Of a stretch of DNA of 64,000 nucleotides, positions 46,152-55,086 are shown in pieces; the stretch's first letter is position 1, and the number at the start of each line of letters is the position of its first letter. The stretch comes from Janthinobacterium lividum. GTDB taxonomy: Bacteria; Pseudomonadota; Gammaproteobacteria; Burkholderiales; Burkholderiaceae_D. Below the pieces are notes generated by a model that was not told the DNA's origin, did not search any database, and was given only the letters and a program-made list of their open reading frames with translations. Both the position numbers and the translations under genes were made by a program. Where the stretch lies: contig NZ_CP075583.1 in the NCBI RefSeq assembly GCF_023509035.1, positions 930,001-994,000 of the forward strand, written 5' to 3'.

Positions 46152-46636
46152 CGCACGGTCGACCACAGCAGCGCCGCCAGGTACAGGCCGATGCCGAACG
46201 CCGTGTGCGCCATCAGGCTGCGCAGGCGGGCGGCCGTCGGATGCGGCGTCTTGCTGGCGGCCAGGCCGGCGCCCATACCCGGCTGCAAGATGCAAAACGG
46301 CGCGGCCACGCTCACGAGGCCCGCCAGCAGGGCCGGCGCGAAGGTCGGCTCTTGCACCCATTCCTGCCCCACCAGCGCCAGCAGCACGGCCGCAAACAGC
46401 ACGCCGATGAGGTAGTGGGCGGTCCAGCCCAGGATCGCTTCATCGCGCACGGGCGCCGCCTGGGCGATGTTGACGTGGGTGAAGGTGCCCTGCGGCAAAT
46501 GGCCGAGCCAGCGCCCCACCATCGCAAAGTTCAGCGAGGGAATGCACCAGAAGCGCTTCAAGGCCACCGCCCACACATCCATCACCGCCGTCGCGCCCAC
46601 GCCGATCGCCAAAGCATCAAGCCAGAGTATTTGCAT
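46148..46636 (-). CDS. DUF2938 family membrane protein
   Basis: About 162 residues from ATG 46636 (MQILWLDALAIG), preferred because AAGGG lies at a proper distance; ATG 46645 is adjacent to that site. Several membrane segments and the family pattern GVGATAVMDVWAVALKRFW ... MVGRWLGHLPQGTFTH are visible. Function unknown. Divergent from the ArsR-rhodanese regulator, which probably controls it through the shared operator. Confidence 0.8.
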   Translation of the reverse strand: MQILWLDALAIGVGATAVMDVWAVALKRFWCIPSLNFAMVGRWLGHLPQGTFTHVNIAQAAPVRDEAILGWTAHYLIGVLFAAVLLALVGQEWVQEPTFAPALLAGLVSVAAPFCILQPGMGAGLAASKTPHPTAARLRSLMAHTAFGIGLYLAALLWSTVR

Positions 46637-46650
46637 CGCTGTCATCCCTT

Positions 46651-46676
46651 AACATTCAATTGATTGCTTGAATGTT
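46651..46676. promoter_or_regulatory. Candidate ArsR-type operator
   Basis: AACATTCAA and TTGAATGTT form a perfect 9-bp dyad with an 8-bp spacer, in the divergent intergenic region. ATTCAA/TTGAAT arms are typical of ArsR/SmtB operators. The site overlaps the expected start region of both genes. Confidence 0.6.
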
Positions 46677-46699
46677 ATAAGGGTGCTAGCATCGTGTCA

Positions 46700-47344
46700 A
46701 TGAAAAATACCGATATCGATACCCTCACCGGTTCCGCCGGGTTTGCCCATATTTTAGGCAGCGCGCCGCGCCTGCGCCTGCTTGAGCAGATCGCGCACGG
46801 CGAATATGCGGTGGAGCAGCTGGTGGACTTGACGGGCCTGTCGGTGGCGAATACGTCCCAGCATTTGCAGCAGTTGCGGCGCGCCGGTTTCGTGCAGGCG
46901 CGGCGCGACGGCAAGCGGGTGCTGTACCGGCTCGGTAGCGGCCCCATCGTGCAACTGCTGGCTGCGCTGGACGTGTATGCGCAGCATCAGCGCAGCGAGT
47001 TGCAGGCGCTGGGTCGCGGTGACCACGTGGAAGTGCTCACGGGCGACGAGTTGCTGGAACGCATGCGCGAGGCCAGCATCACCGTGCTCGACGTGCGCCC
47101 CGCGCAGGAATTCGCCGCTGGCCATTTGCCCGGTGCGATCAATATTCCTTTTGATGACTTGCAGCGCCGCTTCGCCGAGCTGCCCGCTAACCAGGACATC
47201 GCCGCCTATTGCCGCGGCCCGTATTGCGTGCTGTCCGTGCAGGCCGTGGCGGCCCTGCGCCAGCATGGCTTGCATGCGCGCCGTCTGGGCAGCGGCTACG
47301 ACGACTGGCAGGCGGCCGGCTTGCCGGTGAGCCGGGCGGCGTGA
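46700..47344 (+). CDS. ArsR-family regulator fused to a rhodanese domain
   Basis: About 214 residues from ATG 46700 (MKNTDIDTLTGSAGF). N-terminal winged helix (LGSAPRLRLLEQIAHGEYAVEQLVDLTGLSVANTSQHLQQLRRAGFVQARRDGKRVLYRL), then a rhodanese domain (VLDVRPAQEFAAGHLPGAINIPFDDLQRR) with the active-site loop CRGPYC. The loop cysteine should carry a persulfide, so the protein may sense sulfane sulfur or reactive species. Divergent from DUF2938 and overlapping the next gene, so it likely controls both. Confidence 0.87.
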   Translation: MKNTDIDTLTGSAGFAHILGSAPRLRLLEQIAHGEYAVEQLVDLTGLSVANTSQHLQQLRRAGFVQARRDGKRVLYRLGSGPIVQLLAALDVYAQHQRSELQALGRGDHVEVLTGDELLERMREASITVLDVRPAQEFAAGHLPGAINIPFDDLQRRFAELPANQDIAAYCRGPYCVLSVQAVAALRQHGLHARRLGSGYDDWQAAGLPVSRAA

Positions 47345-47856
47345 TGGCGATCCCCAACAGCAAACAGAAACTGGTCGAGGCGATTACCACCACGTATGGA
47401 AAACTGGCGCAGGAGTTGGCGCGCGTGCCGCCGGCGCTGGCGCGCGATCCCGTGCTGGAAGGACAAGTGGCGGGTACGCGCATGAGCGTGTGCGATCTGC
47501 TCGCGTACCTGGTGGGCTGGAACGAGCTGGTCTTGCACTGGCACGCGCAGCTACGCGACGGTAAGCGTATCGAGGACATCGCCTTTCCCGCCGAAGGTTT
47601 CACGTGGAACGCTCTTGGGAAACTGGCGCAGCGCTTCTATGCAGACTATGCTGAGCTGAGCATGGAAGACTTGCAGCAGCGTCTGGAACAGGCGAAAGAC
47701 CAGCTGCTGGCGCTGATCGAAAGCCATGATGATGCGCAACTGTATGGTCAGGCCTGGTACACGCATTACACGATGGGGCGCATGATCCAGTTCAATACCT
47801 CGTCGCCATATGCGAATGCGCGCACGCGCTTGCGGGCCTGGCTCAAGACCTTGTAG
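47344..47856 (+). CDS. ClbS/DfsB family four-helix-bundle protein
   Basis: 170 residues: MAIPNSKQKLVEAITTTYGKLAQELARVPPALA, then MSVCDLLAYLVGWNELVLHWHAQLRDGK and YTMGRMIQFNTSSPYANARTRLRAWLKTL, the pattern of the DfsB/ClbS (DUF1706) family. ClbS of colibactin producers hydrolyses a cyclopropane warhead; most family members are uncharacterised. Start ATG 47344 shares its first base with the TGA of the upstream regulator, so translation is coupled. Confidence 0.82.
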   Translation: MAIPNSKQKLVEAITTTYGKLAQELARVPPALARDPVLEGQVAGTRMSVCDLLAYLVGWNELVLHWHAQLRDGKRIEDIAFPAEGFTWNALGKLAQRFYADYAELSMEDLQQRLEQAKDQLLALIESHDDAQLYGQAWYTHYTMGRMIQFNTSSPYANARTRLRAWLKTL

Positions 47857-47950
47857 CACCCTGAGCGGCAGGCTTGCACGATTGCATCAGTACCATCAGA
47901 AACGTTTTCAGGCAGGATAGTGGTTTCAAGCGTAAACAAGAAGGATCACC

Positions 47951-49666
47951 ATGCTGACCATCGCCCTCGCCCAGATGAATCCCACCGTGGGCGACTTCGA
48001 CGCCAATGTCGCCGCCATCATCGCGCGCATGGGCCGCGCCAGCGAGGAAGGCGCCGACTTGCTCGTGTGCCCGGAACTGTCGCTGTGCGCGTATTACCCG
48101 GGCGACCTGTTCGAGGACGCCGCCTTCCTGCGCGACATGCAACAGGCGCTCGAAACCCTGCTGCAGGCATCCACGCGCTGGCCGGCGCTCGTCACCGTCA
48201 TCGGCACGGCGCGGTCGAATCCCGGCGTCGGCAAGCCCCTGTACAACGCCTTGCTGGCCATCCGCGACGGGCGCATCGTGGCCGAATACTACAAGCAGCT
48301 GCTGCCGACGTACGGCATCTTCGACGAGGGCCGCCATTTCGAGCCAGGCCCGCCCGGCGCCTGCACATTGCATATCGCGGGCAGCAAGGTCGGCTTCATG
48401 ATTTGCGAGGATGGCTGGAATGACGATGGCCGCGCCTACGCCGTCAACCCCTTCGAGGCCCTGCACGCGGCGCGGCCCGACCTGGTCGTCAGCATCAACG
48501 CCAGCCCGTCCGACATCGGCAAGCGCGCGCAGCGCCACGCCGTATTTGGCGCCGCCTGCAAGCGCGTCAATCTGCCCCTGCTCTTCGTCAACCAGGTGGG
48601 CGGCCAGGACCAACTCGTCTTCGACGGCGCCTCGTTTGCCATCTCGCCCACCTTGGGCGTGCAATTCGAGGCTGCCCGCTTCGTCGAAGATTTTCAATTG
48701 CTGCGTGTTGCCGATGGCCGTTTCGCGCAGTCCGATGGCCAGCCCTTCCCCGTGCCCGACCCGGAAGGCATCCCCGCCGTGGAATTTGCGCGGCGCCAGA
48801 TCGTGCTGGGTTTGCGCGACTATGCGCGCCGCTGCCGTTTTACAAAAGTCGTCGTCGGCTGCTCGGGCGGCATCGATTCGGCGCTGACCCTGGCCTTGGC
48901 CGTCGAGGCGCTGGGCGCCGACAACGTCGTGGCCATCACCATGCCGTCCGTCTTTTCCAGCGCCGGCTCCGTCACCGATTCCGTCGCCCTGTGCGCCAAC
49001 CTCGGCATCGCGCTGTACACGCATGCTATCCGCGACATCGTGGCGCAATACGAAGCCGGTTACGCCCAAGCTTTCGACGGCAAGTTGCAAGGACTGCCGC
49101 TGGAAAACCTGCAGGCCAGGGTACGCGGCACGATCCTGATGGAATACTCGAATGCGTTCGGCGCCCTGCTGCTCACCACCGGCAACAAGAGTGAAATCTC
49201 AGTCGGATATTGCACCCTGTACGGCGACACGAACGGCGGGCTGGGGCTGATCGGCGACTTGTACAAGACCGAGGTCTTTGCCCTGTCGCGTCATATCAAT
49301 ACCAGCGCCGGGCGCGAACTGATCCCCGCCGCCGTGCTCGATAAACCCCCGTCGGCGGAACTGGCGCCGGCCCAGCGCGATACGGACAGCTTGCCGCCGT
49401 ATCCCGTGCTCGATGAAATCTTGAAGTGGCATATCGAGGGGCGTCGCCTGCCAGCGGCCGAAAGCGCGCAAGCGCTGACCCTGGTCGACCAGTTGCGCGA
49501 GACGGACGAGGGGCGGGCGCTGGTGACGCGCATCCTCGGCATGGTCGCCCGCAACGAATACAAGCGGCGCCAGGCGGCGCCCATCATCCGCGTGCGTTCG
49601 CGCGCCTTTGGCAGTGGGCGCCAATTGCCGATCGCCGCCCACTACCCCACTGGAGACGACGCATGA
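47951..49666 (+). CDS. nadE: Glutamine-dependent NAD+ synthetase
   Basis: 571 residues, two-domain form. Amidates nicotinate adenine dinucleotide to NAD, drawing ammonia from glutamine. The N-terminal nitrilase-type glutaminase has CPELSLCAYYPGDL (Glu), YYKQLLPTYGIFDEGRHF (Lys) and MICEDGW (Cys); the C-terminal synthetase has SGGIDSALTLALAVEAL and TTGNKSEISVGYCTLYGD. A good ribosome site (AAGAAGG) precedes ATG 47951. It overlaps the next NAD gene by 4 bp. Confidence 0.96.
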   Translation: MLTIALAQMNPTVGDFDANVAAIIARMGRASEEGADLLVCPELSLCAYYPGDLFEDAAFLRDMQQALETLLQASTRWPALVTVIGTARSNPGVGKPLYNALLAIRDGRIVAEYYKQLLPTYGIFDEGRHFEPGPPGACTLHIAGSKVGFMICEDGWNDDGRAYAVNPFEALHAARPDLVVSINASPSDIGKRAQRHAVFGAACKRVNLPLLFVNQVGGQDQLVFDGASFAISPTLGVQFEAARFVEDFQLLRVADGRFAQSDGQPFPVPDPEGIPAVEFARRQIVLGLRDYARRCRFTKVVVGCSGGIDSALTLALAVEALGADNVVAITMPSVFSSAGSVTDSVALCANLGIALYTHAIRDIVAQYEAGYAQAFDGKLQGLPLENLQARVRGTILMEYSNAFGALLLTTGNKSEISVGYCTLYGDTNGGLGLIGDLYKTEVFALSRHINTSAGRELIPAAVLDKPPSAELAPAQRDTDSLPPYPVLDEILKWHIEGRRLPAAESAQALTLVDQLRETDEGRALVTRILGMVARNEYKRRQAAPIIRVRSRAFGSGRQLPIAAHYPTGDDA

Positions 49667-50718
49667 CCCTCACCTATTCCGCCGACGCGGCCATCCTGAT
49701 CGGCCGCTTCCAGCCTTTTCACAATGGGCATGCCGGCTTGCTGCAGTCGGCGCTGACGACCGCCGCCCAGGTAGTGGTGGTGCTCGGTTCCGCCTTCCAT
49801 GCGCGCAGCCCGAAGAACCCGTTTACGTGGCAGGAGCGGGCCGCCATGATCGCGGCCACCCTGCCCGAGGCGCAGCGCGTGCGCGTGCATTACGTGGCCG
49901 TGCGCGATTACTACGACGATGGCCTGTGGGCCGACGCCGTGCGGCGCGCCGTGGCAGGTGCCGTGCCCGCGGCGCAGCGCGTTACCCTGGTGGCCTGCTT
50001 CAAGGACGCCACCAGTTACTACCTGCACCACTTCCCGCACTGGCAGTTATTCAATCTGGAGATAGATCCTGGTGCACCGATTGGCGCGACGGCGATCCGC
50101 AACGTGCTGTTCGAAGCCGAAGACGTCGATGTATCGCTGAGCGCCGTAGAACAGCTGCTGCCGGCGGCCATCGGCCAGTATTTGAAAGCGTGGACCTTGT
50201 TGCCGTGGTACGCGCCGCTGGTGCAGGAATACCGCGCCATCGAAGCGTACAAGGCGCGCTGGCGCGCGGCGCCGTATGCGCCCATCTTTTGCACTGTCGA
50301 TGCGCTGGTGCAGACGGGCGGCCACGTCTTGCTCGTGCGCCGCGGCGGCTATCCGGGCAAGGGTTTATGGGCCTTGCCTGGCGGCTTTCTGGAGCCGCGC
50401 GAACGCCTGCTGCAGGGCGCCCTGCGCGAGCTGGCGGAAGAAACCCAGCTGGGCGTGCTGGCGCCCACCCTGGTCGAGGCGCTGGTTGGCGTGGCCGTGT
50501 TCGACCATCCGGACCGCAGCCAGCGCGGGCGCACCATCACGCATGCGCATTATTTTGACTTGAAGACGCGCCAGCTGCCGGCCGTGAAGGCGGCCGACGA
50601 TGCGGCGCTAGCGCAGTGGGTGCCTGTGGCCTCGCTGCCTGCCATGGAAGAGCAATTCTTCGAAGACCATTTTCATATCCTGAACCACTTCCTGCAGTTG
50701 ACGCAAGAGGGGCGCTGA
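49663..50718 (+). CDS. Bifunctional NMN adenylyltransferase / Nudix hydrolase
   Basis: 351 residues from ATG 49663 in an ATGA overlap with nadE. N-terminal nucleotidyltransferase (LIGRFQPFHNGHAGLL with the HNGH motif; VVVLGSAFHARSPKNPFTWQER, PIGATAIRNVLFE) makes NAD from NMN. The C-terminal Nudix domain (about 205-345) carries the box GGFLEPRERLLQGALRELAEET and cleaves ADP-ribose or similar. Such fusions are known from cyanobacteria and other proteobacteria and favour NAD salvage by removing or recycling ADP-ribose. Confidence 0.93.
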   Translation: MTLTYSADAAILIGRFQPFHNGHAGLLQSALTTAAQVVVVLGSAFHARSPKNPFTWQERAAMIAATLPEAQRVRVHYVAVRDYYDDGLWADAVRRAVAGAVPAAQRVTLVACFKDATSYYLHHFPHWQLFNLEIDPGAPIGATAIRNVLFEAEDVDVSLSAVEQLLPAAIGQYLKAWTLLPWYAPLVQEYRAIEAYKARWRAAPYAPIFCTVDALVQTGGHVLLVRRGGYPGKGLWALPGGFLEPRERLLQGALRELAEETQLGVLAPTLVEALVGVAVFDHPDRSQRGRTITHAHYFDLKTRQLPAVKAADDAALAQWVPVASLPAMEEQFFEDHFHILNHFLQLTQEGR

Positions 50719-50744
50719 GGGGGAGTTATCCCCCTCTTTGCGCG

Positions 50745-51573
50745 TCAGGACGTCACGCGTTCCCAGCCATGCTTGACGGCTGCCTTGAAGTCGTCCCACG
50801 CCGACTGGGGATACGTGTGTTCCCAGTTGCTGCGCAGTTCAAGCTCGACCTGCTCCCAGCTTTGCCCCCGGTAGCTGTTGCTGCCAGCCATAGAATGGCC
50901 ATAGCGGTAGGCGGGATCGTAGTCGTCGAAGCGCGCGCCGCTGGACGCATACTGGCTGCTCCAGTGGTTGCGGTAATACTGCTCGTCGTCGTAGCTGGTG
51001 CCTGGCAGGTTGTCGGCGCCGGGATAGCGGCGCGCGTTGGTGCCCGTGCTGGACGGCGGCGGCATGCCGCCCGCAAATTGCTGCGACCTTGCCGCCGCTT
51101 CGTTCAGGTTGCCGGCGGACGTGCCCTGCTGCGATGGCGCGCTTGACTGCATGCTGGCGCCCTGGCGCATCGCGCTGTCGCTTTGCGGCGCGCCTTGCCA
51201 GCCGCCGGTGCGCCAGTGGTCGGCGTGCGCATCGATGTCGAGCGGCGCGTAGCGCTCGACGAGGTCGGTGGCGCGCTGGATATCGGCGTCGCTCGCGCCT
51301 TCCAGGGTCAGCACGACATGCCCGCGCCGCACGGCTTCCGCATAGATGTGGCGGTCGGCGTGGCTGCCGGAACAGGTCCGTAAAGAAATGCTTGATGTTG
51401 TCGAGCATGCTGTCGCTATCGTCGCGGCGGATATTTTCCGTGGCGGAAAATTCATCACTGCCCGCATCGTGCAGGCGAATGCTGGCGCCGGGAAAGCCAG
51501 CCGTGATCAGGTCGTGCCGGGCGCGCTCAGCCATGTCGCGCAGTGCGAAAACTGCTGCCAATGTATGTGCCAT
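50745..51573 (-). pseudogene. YflT-like stress-type hypothetical protein, frameshifted as sequenced
   Basis: ATG 51573 (MAHTLAAVFALRDMAERARHDLITAGFPGASIRLHD), with a GGAG ribosome site, reads to DNIKHFFTDLF. It then resumes in another frame as SHADRHIYAEAVRRGHVVLTLEGASDADIQRATDLVERYAPLDID and continues to WERVTS. An extra base in 51367-51370 (CCGG) explains the break; removing it gives about 275 residues. The N-terminal part resembles the YflT/heat-induced stress-protein domain. The C-terminal half is low-complexity, rich in Ser/Gln/Tyr/Gly. Function unknown. Confidence 0.65.
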
Positions 51574-51712
51574 GATGATCTCCAATCGGTGAACAACGTC
51601 CTTCCAGTGTAGGCCGTGCCAGGCGAAAGGGGCGCTCGTTTGCCCCTTGGAAATCGTTTTGTTCAACAAATATTGACGACGTGATATGGATGCCGTGGCG
51701 CCACGTGAAACC

Positions 51713-52615
51713 TCAGGCGGGCGTGCCCACGAACGCGCGCAAAAAGTCGATAAAGGCGCGTACCTTTTCCGCAATATGCTGGGTGTTCGGATATACGGCA
51801 TACACGCCCTGCTCCGGGAAGACGACGTCGGGCAGCAGGCGGCGCAGGCGTCCCGCGCGCACTTCCCCTTCCACCTGCCATTGCGGCAGCAGCGCCACGC
51901 CGCAGCCGCCCAGGGCAAAGCCCAGCAGGGCCGAGGCGGAATCGGAATGGATGGCGGCGTCGTCCTGCGCGGTGAAGGCGGCGGGGCCGTCCGGCGTCTG
52001 CACGTCCCAGCGTAGCGGCGTGCTGAGCCGGCTGTGCGCCAGCCAGCGCGCGCGCTGCAAGTCGGGCAAGGTGGCGATGTCCCTGCCGGGCAGGCTGGCC
52101 AGGTAGGCTGGCGAGGCGACGGGCCAGATCGCATACGGCTCGATCAGCGCGGCGCGGTAGCTCGAATCGTTGAGGGAACCCATGCGGATGGCCAGGTCGT
52201 AGCGGCCCGAGATCAGGTCTTCATGCGACGACGACGACGAATGCTGGATCTGCAACTGCGGGTGGGCGGCGGCGAAGGCGATCAGCGCGGGGATCACCGT
52301 GCGGCTGCCGTATTCGACGGTGGTGGTCAGGCGCAGGGTGCCGCGCAAGCCCTGGTGTCCCTGGCGCGCCGTCTCGATGGCGCCCTGCGCTTCGCTCAGC
52401 ACGCGCTGGCAATCTTCGTAAAAACGCCGCCCTACGTCGGTCAGCGCCAGGCTGCGCGTGCTGCGCGTGAGCAGCGACACGCCCAGCTCCGCCTCCAGCT
52501 GCTTCAAGTTAAAACTGACGACGGCCTTGCTCTGACCCAGCACGGCGGCGGCCGCCGTCAGCGAACCGGCATCGACGATGGCGATAAAAATACCCAGGCG
52601 GTCAAGACTAATCAT
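51713..52615 (-). CDS. LysR-family transcriptional regulator
   Basis: 300 residues: MISLDRLGIFIAIVDAGSLTAAAAVLGQSKAVVSFNLKQLEAELG helix-turn-helix; effector domain with STRSLALTDVGRRFYEDCQRVL, SGRYDLAIRMGSLNDSSYRA and VALLPQWQVEGEVRAGRLRRLLP, typical of the LTTR branch found beside MFS and quinone reductase genes. Divergent from an MFS transporter with a good dyad in the 127-bp gap, so it probably controls it. Confidence 0.87.
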   Translation of the reverse strand: MISLDRLGIFIAIVDAGSLTAAAAVLGQSKAVVSFNLKQLEAELGVSLLTRSTRSLALTDVGRRFYEDCQRVLSEAQGAIETARQGHQGLRGTLRLTTTVEYGSRTVIPALIAFAAAHPQLQIQHSSSSSHEDLISGRYDLAIRMGSLNDSSYRAALIEPYAIWPVASPAYLASLPGRDIATLPDLQRARWLAHSRLSTPLRWDVQTPDGPAAFTAQDDAAIHSDSASALLGFALGGCGVALLPQWQVEGEVRAGRLRRLLPDVVFPEQGVYAVYPNTQHIAEKVRAFIDFLRAFVGTPA

Positions 52616-52651
52616 GATGAAGAGTAAGTAGACATGCGGTTTTCAAGGGTT

Positions 52652-52670
52652 TGTCAAAATTTGTTTGACA
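52652..52670. promoter_or_regulatory. Candidate LysR operator between the regulator and MFS gene
   Basis: TGTCAAA and TTTGACA form a perfect 7-bp dyad with 5 bp between, in a LysR/MFS divergent intergenic region. Confidence 0.6.
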
Positions 52671-52742
52671 GTGTAATCGGGGCTGGCCCGTTACGCAAAT
52701 GACGTCGGGCGCTTAAGCTGGCGGTTTGCCATTCGGAGCACC

Positions 52743-54164
52743 ATGGACTATCGCAAAAAGGTCGCGGCCATCTATCTGCTGGGGTTTTTCGTCGACCTGA
52801 TCAACATGTTCATCACCAGCGTCGCCTACCCCGACATAGGCCATGCCTTGCACGCCTCGGTGGCGCAGCTGGCCTGGATCAGCACCGCCTATATCCTCGG
52901 CCTGACCATCGTCATCCCGGCCAGCGCCTGGCTGGCTGCCTATTATGGCAGCAAAACCGTATTCATGGCATCGTTGCTAACTTTTTTATGCGCCAGCATC
53001 GGCGCCGGCCTGGCACCCTCGATCGAGACGCTGATTATCTGGCGCTGCGTGCAGGGCCTGGGCGGCGGCTTGCTCATTCCGCTGGGGCAAAGCATGACCT
53101 ATCAGTTGTACCAGCCTGCCGAGCGCCCCGGCCTGTCCTCCGTCATCATGCTGGTGGGCTTGCTGGCGCCCGCCCTGTCGCCCGCACTGGGCGGCGTGAT
53201 CGTCGACAGCCTGTCGTGGCGCTGGATCTTTTATTTGAACGTGCCGTTTGCCGCGCTGGCGCTGCTGCTGGCCGCCTGCTGGCTGCGTCCCGATCCGCCC
53301 CGCGCGGCCGTTCCCCGCCTCGACGTCAGCGGCTTGCTGGCGGGCAGCACGGCGATTTTGCTGCTGTTGCTGGGCCTGACCATGTTGGGTACGCCGGGCG
53401 AGTTGCTGGCCGGCGGCACCGTGCTGGCGCTGGGCGCCGCCTGCGCGTGGGGCTATGTGCGCGGCGCGCTGCGCAAATCCACACCGCTGCTCAACCTGCG
53501 CCTGGCGGCCGAACCCCTGCTGCGCATTGCCATGCTGATGTATTTGCTGGTGCCTGGCGTCTTCATGGGCGTGAGCCTGCTGGCCATGCTGTACCTGCAG
53601 GGCGTGCTGGGCATGTCGGCGTCGACGGCGGGCGCACTGATGCTGCCGTGGGCGCTGGCCTCGTTTGCGGCCATTTCGCTGACCGGTAAAAGCTACCGCC
53701 GCGTGGGTCCGCAACCCCTGTTCATCGCCGGCGCGCTGTTGCAGGCGGCGGGCATGCTGATGCTGCTGCGGGTGGATGCGGCGGGTCAGCTGTTCTGGCT
53801 GGCCGGCGCGTATGCCGTGATGGGTTTTGGCGGCGGCTTGTGCAGCAGCACGGCGCAAAGCACGGCTTTCTTGCGCACGCCGGACGCGCAACTGAGCCAG
53901 GCCAGCGCCGTGTGGAATATCAACCGCCAGCTGGGCTTTTGCCTGGGTGTGGCGCTGCTCAGCGTACTACTGAATGGCTTGCTGGCGGCGCAGGGCATAG
54001 CCTCGCTGGATGACCCGGCCCGGCACCTGCGTGCGGCGCAGGTTTTCCACTGGTGCTTTGCGCTGGCCGCTGCCTCGTGCGTACTGCCTTTGGCGCTGTG
54101 CATGCGCATCGACAACCGCGCCGTTCTCGACCTTTTACATCACCATGGAGTAGCAAAAAAATGA
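52743..54164 (+). CDS. MFS transporter, DHA2-like drug efflux family
   Basis: 473 residues with about 13-14 membrane helices. Features include MFITSVAYPDIGHALHAS in helix 1, RCVQGLGGGLLIPLGQSM (motif B/C region) and SPALGGVIVDSLSWRWIFYLNVP, typical of DHA2 efflux pumps. It overlaps the next gene by 4 bp. Substrate unknown; the neighbouring LysR gene suggests inducible drug or metabolite export. Confidence 0.87.
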   Translation: MDYRKKVAAIYLLGFFVDLINMFITSVAYPDIGHALHASVAQLAWISTAYILGLTIVIPASAWLAAYYGSKTVFMASLLTFLCASIGAGLAPSIETLIIWRCVQGLGGGLLIPLGQSMTYQLYQPAERPGLSSVIMLVGLLAPALSPALGGVIVDSLSWRWIFYLNVPFAALALLLAACWLRPDPPRAAVPRLDVSGLLAGSTAILLLLLGLTMLGTPGELLAGGTVLALGAACAWGYVRGALRKSTPLLNLRLAAEPLLRIAMLMYLLVPGVFMGVSLLAMLYLQGVLGMSASTAGALMLPWALASFAAISLTGKSYRRVGPQPLFIAGALLQAAGMLMLLRVDAAGQLFWLAGAYAVMGFGGGLCSSTAQSTAFLRTPDAQLSQASAVWNINRQLGFCLGVALLSVLLNGLLAAQGIASLDDPARHLRAAQVFHWCFALAAASCVLPLALCMRIDNRAVLDLLHHHGVAKK

Positions 54165-54568
54165 ATGCAAGGAATCCCTATTTTGACGACGTGTTGTCCA
54201 CGCATGTGCTGATCCGCGAGTGGCTTTCGGGCGCAGCCACGGCCCCGGAACATTGCGCTAATTTACTGACGCGTTTTTCACCCGACTTCACGATGGTGGC
54301 GCCTGGTGGAATACAGCTCGATGGCGCCGGCTTAACAACGTTTTTCCGCGCCGCTGGCGGCAGCCGCCCCGGCCTCGTCATGCGCATCACGGACTTGAAG
54401 GTGATTCAGGAAAGCGCTGCCGGCGCCACCGTGTCTTACCGCGAATTCCAGTCGCTGCCCGGCGCAGAAAACACCGAGCGGCTGTCGACCGTCGTGTATG
54501 ACAAAACACCGGCTGGTAGCCTGCTGTGGCGCCATTTGCACGAGACGTGGGTGGCGCGGGCGGATTGA
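54161..54568 (+). CDS. Small NTF2-fold/DUF4440-like protein
   Basis: 135 residues from ATG 54161 (MNARNPYFDDVL). The pattern LLTRFSPDFTMVAPGGIQLDGAGLTTFFRAAGGSRPGLVM ... VSYREFQSLPGAENTERLSTVVYD... LWRHLHETWV resembles SnoaL/DUF4440 proteins of the NTF2-like fold. Function is not indicated. It is translationally coupled to the MFS gene, so it may belong to the same response. Confidence 0.7.
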   Translation: MNARNPYFDDVLSTHVLIREWLSGAATAPEHCANLLTRFSPDFTMVAPGGIQLDGAGLTTFFRAAGGSRPGLVMRITDLKVIQESAAGATVSYREFQSLPGAENTERLSTVVYDKTPAGSLLWRHLHETWVARAD

Positions 54569-54647
54569 TCTTGCCACGTGGTGGCACGCGCGCTGCCTGA
54601 AGGACGATGCGCGTATCATGCGGTTCTTGCACTCGGAGAAAACAAAG

Positions 54648-54917
54648 ATGCGCATAGACACGACATCGGACTCGCCAAGCTGGACCAAGGTCTTTGACAT
54701 TGGTCATGAACTGCGGCAGCTTGGTCCCTTGATGGAAGAAAAATATCCTGATCTCGACTGGGAATTGTTTGTCTGCCTGCGCTGCGTGCCAAAAGACTTG
54801 CAGCGAAAAACATTCTGCCGCTATTACGCCAGCGATAAAATGTTCGGCCTCGATATCGCCATGGAAGAGGAAGACTTCGTGCCGGTGAAAAAAACACGCC
54901 GGCACAACGCAAATTGA
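54648..54917 (+). CDS. Small hypothetical protein
   Basis: About 89 residues from ATG 54648 (MRIDTTSDSPSWTKVFDIG), chosen because GGAG lies 9 nt upstream; ATG 54618 is the alternative. Features: acidic middle (MEEKYPDLDWELFVCLRCVPKDLQRK), a LDIAMEEEDFVPVKK patch near the end and a basic C-terminus. I do not recognise a characterised family. A short acidic protein of this kind could be an immunity or cytosolic binding protein, but nothing nearby tests that. Confidence 0.5.
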   Translation: MRIDTTSDSPSWTKVFDIGHELRQLGPLMEEKYPDLDWELFVCLRCVPKDLQRKTFCRYYASDKMFGLDIAMEEEDFVPVKKTRRHNAN

Positions 54918-55086
54918 TCGGCGCCGCCTTTTTCACTTTTTTTTGCGGCGAGCATCCAGAAATACGCGAAAAAACTCCCAGGACTCCAGCCTGTTTCAGC
55001 GCAACTGATCGCCGATGTGCGGCAATGGTGCGTCGACAATCAGTGGCTGGATTCCGCCGTCTGATCCACCACGCACACACGGGCAC

